Positions 1 through 8,610 are shown, counted from the first letter of the stretch. The stretch: DNA of 32,163 bases from a virus (IMGVR_UViG_3300029258_004591:1-32163), one strand, 5' to 3'. Numbers and translations: made by a program. The notes: generated by a model not told the origin, from the sequence alone.

Positions 1-141
1 CAAAAATATCAATCCGCAGCCGTGAACTTTTGATTGTTTTTTCTCGACACGAACAGATTTATTGATTTCGACACGAAGCCGTTGCCGGTATTTGTCGGCT
101 ATGCGTTTCGCCTTTTCGTAATTTTTACGGCCACCCTTCAT
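1..141 (-). CDS. Hypothetical protein, partial at the left edge
   Basis: The ATG overlaps the stop of the upstream gene in a TAATG arrangement, and a GAGGAGG ribosome site lies just before it inside that gene. Forty-seven residues are visible before the window ends. They are strongly basic (MKGGRKNYEKAKRIADKY, then RVEINKSVRVEKKQ). Translational coupling and the good ribosome site argue that it is real and belongs to the leftward tail-fibre cluster. I do not recognise the family; the protein continues outside the window. Confidence 0.6.
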   Translation of the reverse strand, partial: MKGGRKNYEKAKRIADKYRQRLRVEINKSVRVEKKQSKVHGCGLIFL

Positions 142-806
142 TATGCCTCCTCTGTCCAAGTGCCGTACTTCGATATTGTCGCCCAGTCCCCGTTTGAGTC
201 GGCTACCAACATTAAACATTCACCGATAGCGTTCGCTGTTTTATACTTGTTGGCGGTCTGGCCGCTGTCATCCCTGATTGTTGCAGAACCAGGGTCAACT
301 CGTAATTCCTGCGCTGCCTGTACGGCAAAGGCAAACTTCGTCCCCGCCGGTGCTGAAGCTGGCAGGGTAAGCGTAATTGCTCCGCTTGCCCCCAAATTGG
401 AATGCGCTGTTCCGGTTTCCGCTACTGTAAGCGTGTCGTTGGCGGTATGTTCTTCGATTTCCGACCATTCTTCACAATCCCTCGATACGTTAAACCAGTC
501 GAGCGATTTCCATACGCCATCGTCTTTTGTAACCCAGAACATCCATCCATCCTTCAATCGGGGGACAACTTCGTCAAGGTTGTAATCGCCGTGTATATTC
601 GGATAAACATCAACCTCTTCTCCGGCCGCGTCACGGTCAAGGTAGCAAACAATTTTTGTGTCCGATGGTGCATCGGTTTTACAAAACGCCTTACGGTACC
701 CCTCATACCTGACAGCTTTGGTTATTTGTATGCTCTCTGGGGACTGCAACTGTTCATTTTTGGCCGCAATCCTGATTTGGTGTATTTTGTCATCCGTGAC
801 ACTCAA
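141..806 (-). CDS. Tail-fibre-like protein, TTG start
   Basis: A 221-residue protein with no signal peptide. The middle has Trp/Asp-rich strands (DGWMFWVTKDDGVWKSLDWF) and the C-terminal half is rich in Ala, Thr, Gly and Ser with short beta-like stretches, as in phage fibre and appendage proteins. The start is TTG. It is supported by an AGGAGGT ribosome site 7 bases upstream that sits inside the end of the LamG gene, and no ATG fits as well. The gene is tightly packed between two other probable appendage genes, which suggests joint translation. Fibre function is inferred from composition and context; no specific domain is recognised. Confidence 0.6.
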   Translation of the reverse strand: MSVTDDKIHQIRIAAKNEQLQSPESIQITKAVRYEGYRKAFCKTDAPSDTKIVCYLDRDAAGEEVDVYPNIHGDYNLDEVVPRLKDGWMFWVTKDDGVWKSLDWFNVSRDCEEWSEIEEHTANDTLTVAETGTAHSNLGASGAITLTLPASAPAGTKFAFAVQAAQELRVDPGSATIRDDSGQTANKYKTANAIGECLMLVADSNGDWATISKYGTWTEEA

Positions 807-809
807 GGG

Positions 810-2174
810 TCAGACCTCCTGATAGCTTATTTGCAGTCCTGTAATCGCAGCAGGTCCTTGCGAATCCGCAAAGTCGGCTGCGTAGTTCGTGTTTTGAGAT
901 TCGCCTGCTGCGGTCCTGTAGCTGCGAACACAAAAACGATACATCTGTCCGTGGCTCAAAGCACCTGAGGTCCAGCTGAATTCACCGTTGCGCCCCAGCA
1001 TATAAGGAATCGTATCGTCCGGGCTCTCAAAGTCAAATCCCGACCCAGAGTCCATATAGATTTTGAAACCTGTCGGCTCGATCTCTTCGCCGGTCGGAGT
1101 GTATCGCCATCGTATCTTGAATTTTGCCCCCGCCAGTTTTTCTATCGTCAAATCGTCCGGCGGATTCGGTGTACTGCCCACCATGTCCCCGTTCTCGTCA
1201 ATTGCTATTATAAGGGCAGGCGAATCCTCGCTCTCTAATCCACAAGGACGGACCTGCCTGCGGATATAGTGCCATATCGTATTTGGCGGAAGGTCCTGGT
1301 CGTTTACCTGTACCTGCGAATCGTCAATGCCCATCACGGCCTGAACATTGTCATAATCCATATTACCGTCCTGTCCCCGATAAACTCTGTGGTAAATTCC
1401 CAGCTCCTGACCATCACCACCATTATAAACCCAATCCATTTCATCATCGGTCAACTGGCGATTGTATAATGCAATTTCATCAAAATCACCCTCCCAACCA
1501 TTGCCAAATAAATTATTAAGCCACAATATTAAGTCTGAGCCAGAAGCAACATTGATTGTCCCTACTGCCGTTCCGGTCTTAACAAAATTTTTATATGATA
1601 AATTATCAAGACCAACAGTGCCGGTTTTCAAGGTCGCTGTTTGGGCAGAATTATCATAATTGATTGCAACAAAATACGTTGTCCCTGCGTTATGAACTCC
1701 ACTGTCACCAGCCCAATAATTTCTCTTATCCGCATCGCCACTGCCATCAACTGAAATATAAAAGAATGGACGAATTGTAGGACCAGAACCTAAAACCGAC
1801 CCAAGATGATAACTTCGTCCACCAACTCCAACTTCATTCGAAGTACCTTTAGCTAAAATATCTTTGTTTTCCGTGGCGGGTACTTTTTGCCGTGCCCAAT
1901 AACAAAAACACAAATCACCGGTTATGCTCAAAGCGTCATAGTGCGGAACTGAGCTAAAGACAAGCCCACCTTCCTCGTCACCTTCAACGAGAAATTGTCT
2001 TTCAAGGTTTGCGTGTGCAGCGGCTATGGAAAATGTGTTTGTATCTACTTCGCCTTCGTCGCCGTATGCCGTACCGTGAGTACCAACTTCATTGATAATA
2101 ACACTATTGGCAGTATTATCATTGAGCTTTAGGTATAAAACCAAATTGTCGAATCCAGGCGGAACCGCTGCCAT
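810..2174 (-). CDS. LamG/concanavalin-like and fibronectin-like tail protein
   Basis: A 454-residue protein. Residues ~8-245 resemble a LamG/concanavalin A-like jelly-roll, with an opening LVLYLKLNDNTAN, a central LCFCYWARQK strand and a closing IALYNRQLTDDEMDWVYNGG, the usual end of such domains. Residues ~255-300 hold a GQDGNMDYDN segment resembling the GxDGSGxVDY motif of the tail protein at 28977. Residues ~335-430 look like a fibronectin type III domain (FKIRWRY, GFKIYMDSGSG, MYRFCVRSYRTAAGES). Such proteins are surface-exposed receptor or glycan binders on virions. The ATG overlaps the preceding stop by one base. Domain calls are from pattern recognition. Confidence 0.75.
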   Translation of the reverse strand: MAAVPPGFDNLVLYLKLNDNTANSVIINEVGTHGTAYGDEGEVDTNTFSIAAAHANLERQFLVEGDEEGGLVFSSVPHYDALSITGDLCFCYWARQKVPATENKDILAKGTSNEVGVGGRSYHLGSVLGSGPTIRPFFYISVDGSGDADKRNYWAGDSGVHNAGTTYFVAINYDNSAQTATLKTGTVGLDNLSYKNFVKTGTAVGTINVASGSDLILWLNNLFGNGWEGDFDEIALYNRQLTDDEMDWVYNGGDGQELGIYHRVYRGQDGNMDYDNVQAVMGIDDSQVQVNDQDLPPNTIWHYIRRQVRPCGLESEDSPALIIAIDENGDMVGSTPNPPDDLTIEKLAGAKFKIRWRYTPTGEEIEPTGFKIYMDSGSGFDFESPDDTIPYMLGRNGEFSWTSGALSHGQMYRFCVRSYRTAAGESQNTNYAADFADSQGPAAITGLQISYQEV

Positions 2175-2422
2175 TATCCGACTCCCATTGAAACAGGACT
2201 GTAATCTTTGTCGAACTTCGCACTATCAACAACCGATTTCACTCCATTCTTATCAACCAGCCATTGGCCATTCGACAGGACAAAATCTTTTACTTCATCT
2301 GTGTCTGTCATAAAAACACCGGACTTCTGGTCGAGCCTAACCCCACCAGGATAAGGTTTTTTACTTTCCTGAAAACGGTTAGCGTCCACCGTATCGCCTA
2401 ACTTATCTTTATATTCAGCCAT
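2174..2422 (-). CDS. Small tail-cluster protein (82 aa)
   Basis: Eighty-two residues, soluble and charged (MAEYKDKLGDTVDANRFQESK at the start, QWLVDKNGVKSVVDSAKF near the end). It is stop-start coupled to the LamG gene and sits 26 bases after a probable virion protein gene. The ribosome site is weak. The context suggests a fibre-associated or assembly protein. No family is recognised. Confidence 0.5.
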   Translation of the reverse strand: MAEYKDKLGDTVDANRFQESKKPYPGGVRLDQKSGVFMTDTDEVKDFVLSNGQWLVDKNGVKSVVDSAKFDKDYSPVSMGVG

Positions 2423-2448
2423 GATTTGTTGTCGTTCTTCGCCGAATC

Positions 2449-2832
2449 TTATTCATCGAATAGATAACCGAACACATCGATGGTAGCGGTGACATCGGCC
2501 GTCGCTCCGGTAACCGGTTTAATGCCGAACTCATCGCCGGCGTCGAAGATGGTGTACTTTGCGTTATTACCCTCAATGACCATGTAATCGGTCGTTGCCG
2601 TCATGCTCGACAGATCAACCGCATTCTTCCAGGTATCGGCGTTTGCACCATCACCTAAATCAAAGTCCGTTCCGCCGGCCAGGCTTCCCGATGGATTCCT
2701 CGGAACGCAGTGGGTGATAATACATTTTTGGCCTTCTGGAACCTTAAAGAGGATGGTTTTGCCATCGCCGTTTTGTAATTCTACGCCGGTTTTAGTGGTC
2801 AAGCGACTTAATACATTCTGGTCCAAATCCAT
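2449..2832 (-). CDS. Probable virion beta-protein (127 aa)
   Basis: A 127-residue acidic protein with alternating hydrophobic and polar strands (KTILFKVPEGQKCIITHCVPR, DYMVIEGNNAKYTIF, TATIDVFGYLF). This is typical of small beta-sandwich virion proteins such as fibre or decoration subunits. An AAGGAG ribosome site lies 6 bases before the ATG and the gene starts 10 bases after its upstream neighbour. Its place in a run of appendage-like genes supports a structural role, but the exact role is unknown. Confidence 0.55.
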   Translation of the reverse strand: MDLDQNVLSRLTTKTGVELQNGDGKTILFKVPEGQKCIITHCVPRNPSGSLAGGTDFDLGDGANADTWKNAVDLSSMTATTDYMVIEGNNAKYTIFDAGDEFGIKPVTGATADVTATIDVFGYLFDE

Positions 2833-2842
2833 TTTTCACTCC

Positions 2843-3385
2843 TTATGAAATTACTACCTCGTTATCTTTACACACGACTTCATTGTTTTTACACACAACA
2901 TTGTCCGGTGTGAGATTTGTAAAAAGCTGCAGGAACGACTGCCCTCGCAGGTCCCGCACATCGGTAATATCGCCGTCGCTGTCAACGTCAATCTCTGCAA
3001 GTTTCATATGGTCCGCTACGGGCCAGCCGTTGCCGTCGATATCGCTGCCGATAGTGTTATCCCCATTGAGCCAGACACAAGTCGTATCGTTATCGGTCGG
3101 GTTGACATTGCTGCCTGGCGTATAGGTTTTGACCTCGCCCTTATAAAGGTACTTACCGCCCCGAACGTTAAATGTCGATGTTGTCGGGCAGTACACCCCC
3201 AGCGCCCCTGCCCAGGCCAGGGCGTTGACTATTCCCCAGAGAAACTTTACGTATTCGGTTATGAAGTTGTCGTTATTGTCCGTGATTAATTCGATGCCGA
3301 AGTTCTTAATATCGGTGAGCATATCGGCCTCAGGCGGATAGCCGCCCTCCATATTTGTTCCTGCCGTGTAACCTGACCGTGTCAT
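2843..3385 (-). CDS. Tail fibre / appendage-like protein (180 aa)
   Basis: A 180-residue protein. The N-terminus (TRSGYTAGTNMEGGYPPEADMLTDIKNF) resembles attachment segments at the start of phage fibre proteins. The middle has repeated short beta motifs (FNVRGGKYLYKGEVKTY, TTCVWLNGDNTIGSD) and a DVDSDGDITDVRDLRG segment common in fibre proteins. The end contains an imperfect duplication, VVCKNNEVVCKDNEVV. The gene begins one base after the coiled-coil gene, so it is transcribed with the early unit rather than with the rightward late genes. The role is inferred. Confidence 0.55.
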   Translation of the reverse strand: MTRSGYTAGTNMEGGYPPEADMLTDIKNFGIELITDNNDNFITEYVKFLWGIVNALAWAGALGVYCPTTSTFNVRGGKYLYKGEVKTYTPGSNVNPTDNDTTCVWLNGDNTIGSDIDGNGWPVADHMKLAEIDVDSDGDITDVRDLRGQSFLQLFTNLTPDNVVCKNNEVVCKDNEVVIS

Positions 3386-3386
3386 T

Positions 3387-3713
3387 TTATTGCTTCCTTA
3401 ATTCAATAATTTTGTTTTGTAATTCCATCCATTCGCCGAACAACAATTCTTTTTGCTCGTCACCTGCAGTCTTCATTTTTTTACGCAGCTCGCGTGCCTG
3501 CTCTCTCAAGGCATCTATCGCCTTTTTCTTGTCAACCGGCAGTTCCACCGGCCGCTTTTGTTTTACCGGTTTTTGTTTTTGCTCTCGTCTCTCTCGTCTC
3601 TCTTTGATGTCCAGCAGGGCCAACTGATTCGCCTCGAACTCGTCAAAGCCGGCCTCGAGTTGTCGTATTGCAGCTCGCTCCTCGTATTCGTAATCATCAG
3701 CTATTGCTCCCAT
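3387..3713 (-). CDS. Charged coiled-coil protein (108 aa)
   Basis: A 108-residue, extremely charged, helical protein. Residues ~8-60 are Glu/Arg/Gln-rich (ERAAIRQLEAGFDEFEANQLALLDIKERRERRE), followed by a KPVKQKRPVELPVDKKKA linker and a second helix ending EWMELQNKIIELRKQ. It probably forms coiled coils. The ATG overlaps the end of the upstream gene by 17 bases. It lies at the boundary between the replication genes and the fibre genes; no function can be assigned. Confidence 0.5.
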   Translation of the reverse strand: MGAIADDYEYEERAAIRQLEAGFDEFEANQLALLDIKERRERREQKQKPVKQKRPVELPVDKKKAIDALREQARELRKKMKTAGDEQKELLFGEWMELQNKIIELRKQ

Positions 3714-3975
3714 CTTTTTTCCGAGGTACCATGCACAAATCGCTTATCACTATTTTCAAATCCAGTTTTTTCGCCAGCACCACAAGCTGTGCCATAGTTA
3801 TCTCGACGTCCTTGCCGTCCGGCCAGTCTAAAGGCAGCGTAAAGCCCAGCCCGAGGTGACGGTATGCCCCATCGGCAAAGCCTTTAGCATTCATTGCCTC
3901 GGAAATCTGCCTGTCCAATTCCATCCTTTTGGCCGGCATTATCTCAATCGAAACTATCTCGTTTTCATCGCTCAT
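3697..3975 (-). CDS. Hypothetical early-operon protein (92 aa)
   Basis: The likely start is the ATG at 3975, one base after the preceding stop, giving 92 residues (MSDENEIVSIEIMPAKRMEL...). Tightly coupled genes on both sides place it in the early operon. The sequence is mixed alpha/beta (EITMAQLVVLAKKLDLKIVISDL looks like a helix then a strand). It has no membrane segment, signal peptide or recognised motif. Confidence 0.5.
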   Translation of the reverse strand: MSDENEIVSIEIMPAKRMELDRQISEAMNAKGFADGAYRHLGLGFTLPLDWPDGKDVEITMAQLVVLAKKLDLKIVISDLCMVPRKKDGSNS

Positions 3976-3976
3976 T

Positions 3977-4357
3977 TTAACTAACCCCACACGTAGCAAC
4001 TCCGCAGCATACCCTCGTTTCGAAGAGTAGACCCTGCCCTTTGGAGCCCGCTATTTTTTTTCGTTTATATGTCTCGCCGAGGATCCGTTTTGCATCGATT
4101 GCCTTCCCCTCGAGGTAATCTCTCCAGATGTCATCCTCTTTCGTAAGCCAGTATCCGTCCGTCAGTGTCGCCACGATATGCGAGCCGTTTTTGCGAAGGT
4201 ATTTTACAAGGGCTCTTACATGTCGTCTTTGCGATTCGCGGCTGCCGGCGAGCCTGAGCTTCTCGGCCAATTTCGCTGCCACTATCGGCTCGGCGGCCGC
4301 TTCCAGCAGGCTCAGACACCTGGCCGCCTCTAACGTTGTTATATTTGCCTTACTCAT
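3977..4357 (-). CDS. Predicted winged-helix DNA-binding protein (126 aa)
   Basis: A 126-residue protein. Residues ~8-60 look like a helix-turn-helix (LEAARCLSLLEAAAEPIVAAKLAEKLRL, then QRRHVRALVKYLRKNG). A wing-like segment follows (SHIVATLTDGYWLTKEDDIWRDYLEG). Small winged-helix proteins in this position are common in early regions of Mu-like phages. The C-terminal tail contains RVCCGVATCGV, an unusual Cys cluster. It begins 2 bases after the Gam gene. A regulatory or replication-accessory role is inferred. Confidence 0.5.
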   Translation of the reverse strand: MSKANITTLEAARCLSLLEAAAEPIVAAKLAEKLRLAGSRESQRRHVRALVKYLRKNGSHIVATLTDGYWLTKEDDIWRDYLEGKAIDAKRILGETYKRKKIAGSKGQGLLFETRVCCGVATCGVS

Positions 4358-4359
4358 AT

Positions 4360-4878
4360 TTACTCGATGTAATCTACCGCCCCGGGAAAAGATGGCTCGA
4401 CGAAGAATGCATCCTTGATTTTCCGTCGAGCCCCGACTTTAGCCAGTTGCTTCTCCGTAAGCCTGGCAAGCGATTCCTTATCGACCGTCTCTTTAGTCCT
4501 GATATAGGCCTTGGCCTTTGCTTTTGAGAATACCTTTTTGATTAGCTCCAGCGTGGTCTTTTTTATGCTGATTGATGTGCTCTTTCGCCAGCCTAATGTC
4601 CCGAAATACAGTGTTTTGCTTTTTTGCTTGCCGAATTTGTCCTTGTTGGTTTCGGCGAATACCTCGAGACTGCGTGCGTACAGTTTGATTTTTTCCTGCA
4701 GCGTTTTTGTCTTTTCAGCCAGGTCCGCCTTTGCCTCGTCGATTTTATCTTTTGCGGTGTGTTCGGCCTGGTTGATTTCAAGCTGCAGGTCGCCTATTTT
4801 GCGGATGTGTTCATCGGCATTTTCCCAGTCGGTGATTCGAACGATCGTGGGCTTATCCGGTTTTATTCTTTTGGACAT
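4360..4878 (-). CDS. gam: Host-nuclease inhibitor Gam
   Basis: A 172-residue protein of the Mu Gam family, the Ku-like homodimer that coats double-stranded DNA ends and blocks host exonucleases. The visible family pattern is an N-terminal segment with ADEHIRKIGDLQLEINQAEHTAKDKIDEAK, a long helix (AEKTKTLQEKIKLYARSLEVFAE), then a beta region containing TLYFGTLGWRKST and a basic C-terminus. The start at 4878 is chosen because GGAGGT lies 5 bases upstream; a GTG further out would swallow that site. The gene overlaps the gp16-like gene by 26 bases. In Mu, gam is also a semi-essential early gene downstream of A and B. Confidence 0.88.
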   Translation of the reverse strand: MSKRIKPDKPTIVRITDWENADEHIRKIGDLQLEINQAEHTAKDKIDEAKADLAEKTKTLQEKIKLYARSLEVFAETNKDKFGKQKSKTLYFGTLGWRKSTSISIKKTTLELIKKVFSKAKAKAYIRTKETVDKESLARLTEKQLAKVGARRKIKDAFFVEPSFPGAVDYIE

Positions 4879-5374
4879 TACTGACCTCCATGTCACTCTG
4901 GATTTGCTTTAGGTTTGAATAATTCTTGCCCGTCTGCCGGGAAAACATCGACTTTAACGCCTCGATTACATTATATGCCGTCCTGGGTGATAGCTTGCTG
5001 AGATTGTCGGCCGCTCCGTTCGTGGCCTTCTTTAGTATCCCGCATAATTGCTCATCGTTCCATCCCAGATCGCCGGCCAGCTTTTTTATCGCCGACTGCT
5101 GAGCGAAGCTTGCGACATCGCCGTTAATCTCAGCCGCCTTGCGGCGGAAGTGGTCGGCCGCTTTGTCCGGGCACCGCCAGCCGTGCGCCTCGCAGATTGC
5201 CAGGATATCGGTTGATTGCGAATTGTTTAATTGCTTACAGCTCGTAACGCGGCTGCCGTCCGGCCGTTTATACTGGCTGAGCAGGAGCCGGTACCTGGTC
5301 TCAGCCTTTTTCCTGCGGATTCCGGCCGCCTTAACAGCCGTTTGAACCAGTTTTATTTGATTATTATTGAGCAT
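4853..5374 (-). CDS. Mu gp16-like regulatory protein (DUF1018)
   Basis: A 173-residue protein resembling the Mu gp16/DUF1018 family of early phage proteins. An N-terminal helix QIKLVQTAVKAAGIRRKKAETRYRLLL is followed by CKQLNNSQSTDILAICEAHGW, the usual short-domain motif. The C-terminal part (QQSAIKKLAGDLGWNDEQLCGILKKATN and SKLSPRTAYNVIEALKSM) completes the family pattern. It lies between the ATPase gene and gam, as in many transposable phages. The molecular role of the family is not well defined; a regulatory role is inferred. Confidence 0.75.
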   Translation of the reverse strand: MLNNNQIKLVQTAVKAAGIRRKKAETRYRLLLSQYKRPDGSRVTSCKQLNNSQSTDILAICEAHGWRCPDKAADHFRRKAAEINGDVASFAQQSAIKKLAGDLGWNDEQLCGILKKATNGAADNLSKLSPRTAYNVIEALKSMFSRQTGKNYSNLKQIQSDMEVSNVQKNKTG

Positions 5375-5384
5375 TTAAAGGCCT

Positions 5385-5576
5385 CTAAAAAGGCTTATCT
5401 TGTTTGAAGTTCCAAAATCTCTCGACCAGTTCTGCGATTGAGCAGTTAAAATATTTGCACAGCAATACAAGATCATCTATACTCAGCAGCGATAGGTGTA
5501 TTTTCACGCCTCTCAAAATCTCGCACACCGGACTGCCGAGCAGCCATTTGACCCTGTTTTTTTCTTTGTCTGTCAT
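5385..5576 (-). CDS. Small XRE-like protein, possibly a half-domain (63 aa)
   Basis: A 63-residue protein starting 3 bases after the ATPase gene. The C-terminal half, LSIDDLVLLCKYFNCSIAELVE, resembles the second half of a Cro/CI-type helix-turn-helix domain (a helix followed by the conserved cS..eLv turn). The first half is too short for a complete domain. It may be a minimal regulator or a partner protein. The function is unproven. Confidence 0.45.
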   Translation of the reverse strand: MTDKEKNRVKWLLGSPVCEILRGVKIHLSLLSIDDLVLLCKYFNCSIAELVERFWNFKQDKPF

Positions 5577-5579
5577 TTC

Positions 5580-6701
5580 CTATCCTGCCTTTGCCGCTTT
5601 TTGTTCTGCCTCTTCGAGCGGCTCTTTAATCTCGACCGGCAGCCACACCTTGACCGGCAGCCGCATCTGGTCGATGGCGTCCAGAATCAGCTGAGCATCG
5701 ATGCGCTCGGTTTCTTTTGCTATTGTAGCCGTATGCAGTGCCATAATAATCAGCTCGCACGTACGGACCCTTCCGGTCCTGGCCGACCGGCATATTCTCT
5801 GCAGCAGTTTTACTGCATCGTTTGTCAGTCGAATCCCGCCGTACTGATAGAGCTTTCGGATATCTTCTATGGTATAAAGCCCACCATCTTTTTCCGCAGC
5901 CGCTGCATCGAGGTTAAGTATATAACTCAGTCGCGATGTGAACTGGTCGAGCGACTCGCACCCCCGCCGGGACTTTGGCTGCATTATGGTATTTAAGAGG
6001 TCCGCGTTACCTGAAAGTATCAGCGGGCATCTGCATTTGACCGCTATAATCTGCCGTAGCTGGTTCAATTCTTTGACATTGAGCGAAGAGCATTCATCGA
6101 GTATTATTATTACGTGCCTGTTCTGCAGGTTCTCGATGAGCCGTTCGGTGACCTTGGCGAGCATCCCCGATGAATCGACTCCGAGCTTCTTTGCAATCTC
6201 GGCGAATATTGTCGTCGAGCGCATCGTATCGTCGAGCTCGGCGTATATGGTATTTCGATTGGCCTTTGCGTACTGCTGCAGGCATATACTCTTGCCGTGC
6301 CCGGCATCTCCGATAATGATTCCTATTCGGCCTTCGCTGCTGGAAAAATCCTCCGTCTTCTTTATAAGTGCGTATATACTCTGTGCAATGGTTGTTCTCA
6401 CGAACGGTGGCCCCTGCACCTGCCTCTCTTTTCGCTGCACCGAATCCATCCACTGCACGGATTTATTTACCATTTCATCGAGGTTGCCTTTATACTTTTT
6501 CGCAAGGAACTGGCTCAGTCGCGTATTCCCGATATTCAGTAGTCTCGCCACCCGCGTCTGCGTGTATCCCCTCTCTGCCATAAAGCCGGAAAGTTTATCG
6601 GCTACTATGTCGGCCTCTTTTTTTGTCATGTCCCTTGGCATCCTTTCCTGTATTACGCGGGCATCCTGCTCGAGCCATTTCTGGAGCCCTTTTTTATTCA
6701 T
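5580..6701 (-). CDS. muB: MuB-like AAA+ ATPase, transposition target selector
   Basis: A 373-residue AAA ATPase. MuB binds DNA as ATP-dependent filaments, delivers target DNA to the transpososome and gives target immunity. Residues ~25-70 form a helix-turn-helix (ERGYTQTRVARLLNIGNTRLSQFL) like the N-terminal domain of MuB. Walker A GDAGHGKS is at residues 131-138, Walker B VIIILDE ends at 203, and a sensor-1-like LILSGNADLL follows. The C-terminal helical part (residues ~270-345) resembles the MuB C-terminal domain. The ATG overlaps the end of the transposase gene by 8 bases, the order expected for A and B. Confidence 0.93.
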   Translation of the reverse strand: MNKKGLQKWLEQDARVIQERMPRDMTKKEADIVADKLSGFMAERGYTQTRVARLLNIGNTRLSQFLAKKYKGNLDEMVNKSVQWMDSVQRKERQVQGPPFVRTTIAQSIYALIKKTEDFSSSEGRIGIIIGDAGHGKSICLQQYAKANRNTIYAELDDTMRSTTIFAEIAKKLGVDSSGMLAKVTERLIENLQNRHVIIILDECSSLNVKELNQLRQIIAVKCRCPLILSGNADLLNTIMQPKSRRGCESLDQFTSRLSYILNLDAAAAEKDGGLYTIEDIRKLYQYGGIRLTNDAVKLLQRICRSARTGRVRTCELIIMALHTATIAKETERIDAQLILDAIDQMRLPVKVWLPVEIKEPLEEAEQKAAKAG

Positions 6702-8610
6702 CGAAGATTTTTCTCCTTGTCTTTTTGTTTGGGTTCATCGCTGTAAAGTCCAAATCCAGTACAGTCCTTGTCGACTCGGCTCCGGCCGCCTTCTTGACGG
6801 CGCGTACGATGTCGGCCCTCTTATGCTCGGCCACCTGCGAGTCGAACGGAGTTCTTACCGGCCGGATGGTTTTTGTTTTTTGTTTTTCGTGTGTTTTTTG
6901 GCCGGCGGCCATTGCCTTCATCGAAAGCGTCGTTATGTCCATATTCGCGGTAAGCTGCGAATCTTTATATGCCTTGGCGACTTTCAGTGCGGTCGCTTTT
7001 TGCCGCGTCGCTTCTCTATACGCCTCATCTGATACCGCCGAGCCGTATCGCACAAGTTCGTTCTGCTCGGCTCCCGTTACGAGTTTAAGCGTCACCGCAT
7101 CGTATACGTCGATGACGGCTAAGTTGTCCGGGTCATAAGCGACCCTTACCTTTTTACCCTGATAAGCGAGCAGCTTGGGATTGAACTGTCCGTAATACAT
7201 ATTCTTGAATCGCACACCGTTTTTACCGACTGCGATTTCTCCGCTCCACGCCCGCAGCAATAGGTCGATTACCCCTTCGGCCATGACCCGCTGCGAGCGT
7301 CTCTGGCCCAGTACCTCCAGCGGCGCCCTTTTGTCCATCCCCGCCCCGCTGTGAGCCGTATTGTTATAGACCTTTACGTACTGACCGACTAATTTTGTAA
7401 AGCTTTCGATATCATGCGCCTCGGCGATCGCCTTTTCGCTCGACAATAGGTCTTTTAAGTAATCCGGCTTTCGTTCGGAATCTTTACCGCAGTAGGTCGG
7501 CATTGTCTTTGTAAACTGAACATCGAGCGTATCGAAGAACCGCTCGATTAGTTTCGACTGCGGATGGTACGGCAGCGAGAACGATACCGCCACTTCGAGC
7601 ATCGCGTAAAGTCCGGCCACCATATACTCATCAATATAACCCTTGCGAAGCGCCCTTCTCTTTGCTTTTGTAGTCCCGGTCCACATCTGGCTGTCGTAAT
7701 CTTTTCCGTTATCGATTTTGACCGCATCGGGCGGTCCGTAACTTTCGATTGCTTTTTTCATAGCACGCAGAATTGTCGTCTGGTTCGGCGTTGTCGATAT
7801 ATGAAATCCTGTTATGGTCCTGCTCCTGTAATCCTCCCAGGCGGTGACCCACGGCCGCCCCCATTTGCCTCGATGTCGGATCCAGCAGTTAAATTGATGA
7901 TGGTCTCCGACCCACATCGCCCCGGGCTGGACGCTGTCGGGATCGCTCTGTATGTAAGGCGCGTACTTTGCCTGGTAAGCGGCCAGTCCCTCTCGATGCA
8001 GCACCTGTACCGGCTGCGGGATTTGCCTGTTAATATATTTATACATAAAGTCGAGTGACGGCACCCGCCAGCCTTTTTTTTGGCTTTTGTTGATATAGCA
8101 GACGTTTTGCCAGCAGCTCTTTACCGAAAGTCTCTGCTGCGTCAGGTACATCGCCTTGAATAATTCGAAGGCGTCTTTACTGATCGCATCGGCCCCGGCC
8201 ACTCCCCCCCTGGTATCGACCAGGCCGATTAATCCCTGGTGCATGTATTTGGACATACATCTCTGCAGCGTTCGCTTCTTGATATTGTGGGTTGCAACGT
8301 ACAAATCGAGTGCTTTATTTTTACTGATACAGCTACTGCTGCATCTGGCGGCGAATTCCTCGAAGTCTTTTATGATACCCAGCCGTCTCACGGCCTCATC
8401 TCTTTTATGTTTCGCTATAGCCGCTAATTCCGCCGGGTCATGGTCCTTTGATTCGGCTACCGCTAAGGCCGGCTCTGCGGTAGTCGGTATCCGCCACTTC
8501 CCACCTGCTCTTTCGGCGCCGGCAAGTTTTCCTTCCCGGCAGAGCCGGCGGACGTGCCTAGCTGTCTGCCCGAGCAGCTCCGCCGCCGTTTTAATATCAA
8601 GATATTTCAT
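6694..8610 (-). CDS. muA: MuA-like DDE transposase
   Basis: A 638-residue DDE recombinase that should cut the phage ends and join them to target DNA for integration and replicative transposition. Residues 1-45 form a MerR/excisionase-like helix-turn-helix (YLDIKTAAELLGQTARHVRRLCREGKL). A second helical DNA-binding region follows at ~85-195. The RNase H-fold core has D236 (WVGDHHQF), D300 (AVKIDNGKDY) and E356 (QSKLIERFFD), the complete DDE triad. The C-terminal ~200 residues match the beta-barrel and tail of MuA-type enzymes. It starts one base after the preceding gene. All catalytic residues are present, so it looks functional. Confidence 0.95.
   Translation of the reverse strand: MKYLDIKTAAELLGQTARHVRRLCREGKLAGAERAGGKWRIPTTAEPALAVAESKDHDPAELAAIAKHKRDEAVRRLGIIKDFEEFAARCSSSCISKNKALDLYVATHNIKKRTLQRCMSKYMHQGLIGLVDTRGGVAGADAISKDAFELFKAMYLTQQRLSVKSCWQNVCYINKSQKKGWRVPSLDFMYKYINRQIPQPVQVLHREGLAAYQAKYAPYIQSDPDSVQPGAMWVGDHHQFNCWIRHRGKWGRPWVTAWEDYRSRTITGFHISTTPNQTTILRAMKKAIESYGPPDAVKIDNGKDYDSQMWTGTTKAKRRALRKGYIDEYMVAGLYAMLEVAVSFSLPYHPQSKLIERFFDTLDVQFTKTMPTYCGKDSERKPDYLKDLLSSEKAIAEAHDIESFTKLVGQYVKVYNNTAHSGAGMDKRAPLEVLGQRRSQRVMAEGVIDLLLRAWSGEIAVGKNGVRFKNMYYGQFNPKLLAYQGKKVRVAYDPDNLAVIDVYDAVTLKLVTGAEQNELVRYGSAVSDEAYREATRQKATALKVAKAYKDSQLTANMDITTLSMKAMAAGQKTHEKQKTKTIRPVRTPFDSQVAEHKRADIVRAVKKAAGAESTRTVLDLDFTAMNPNKKTRRKIFDE

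Noticed and set aside
5938-7032. Long plus-strand reading frame of 364 codons
   Set aside because: It is antisense to the MuA- and MuB-like genes, has a composition unlike a protein (many Ser/Cys/Arg runs) and no ribosome site; the opposite frames have clear catalytic motifs.
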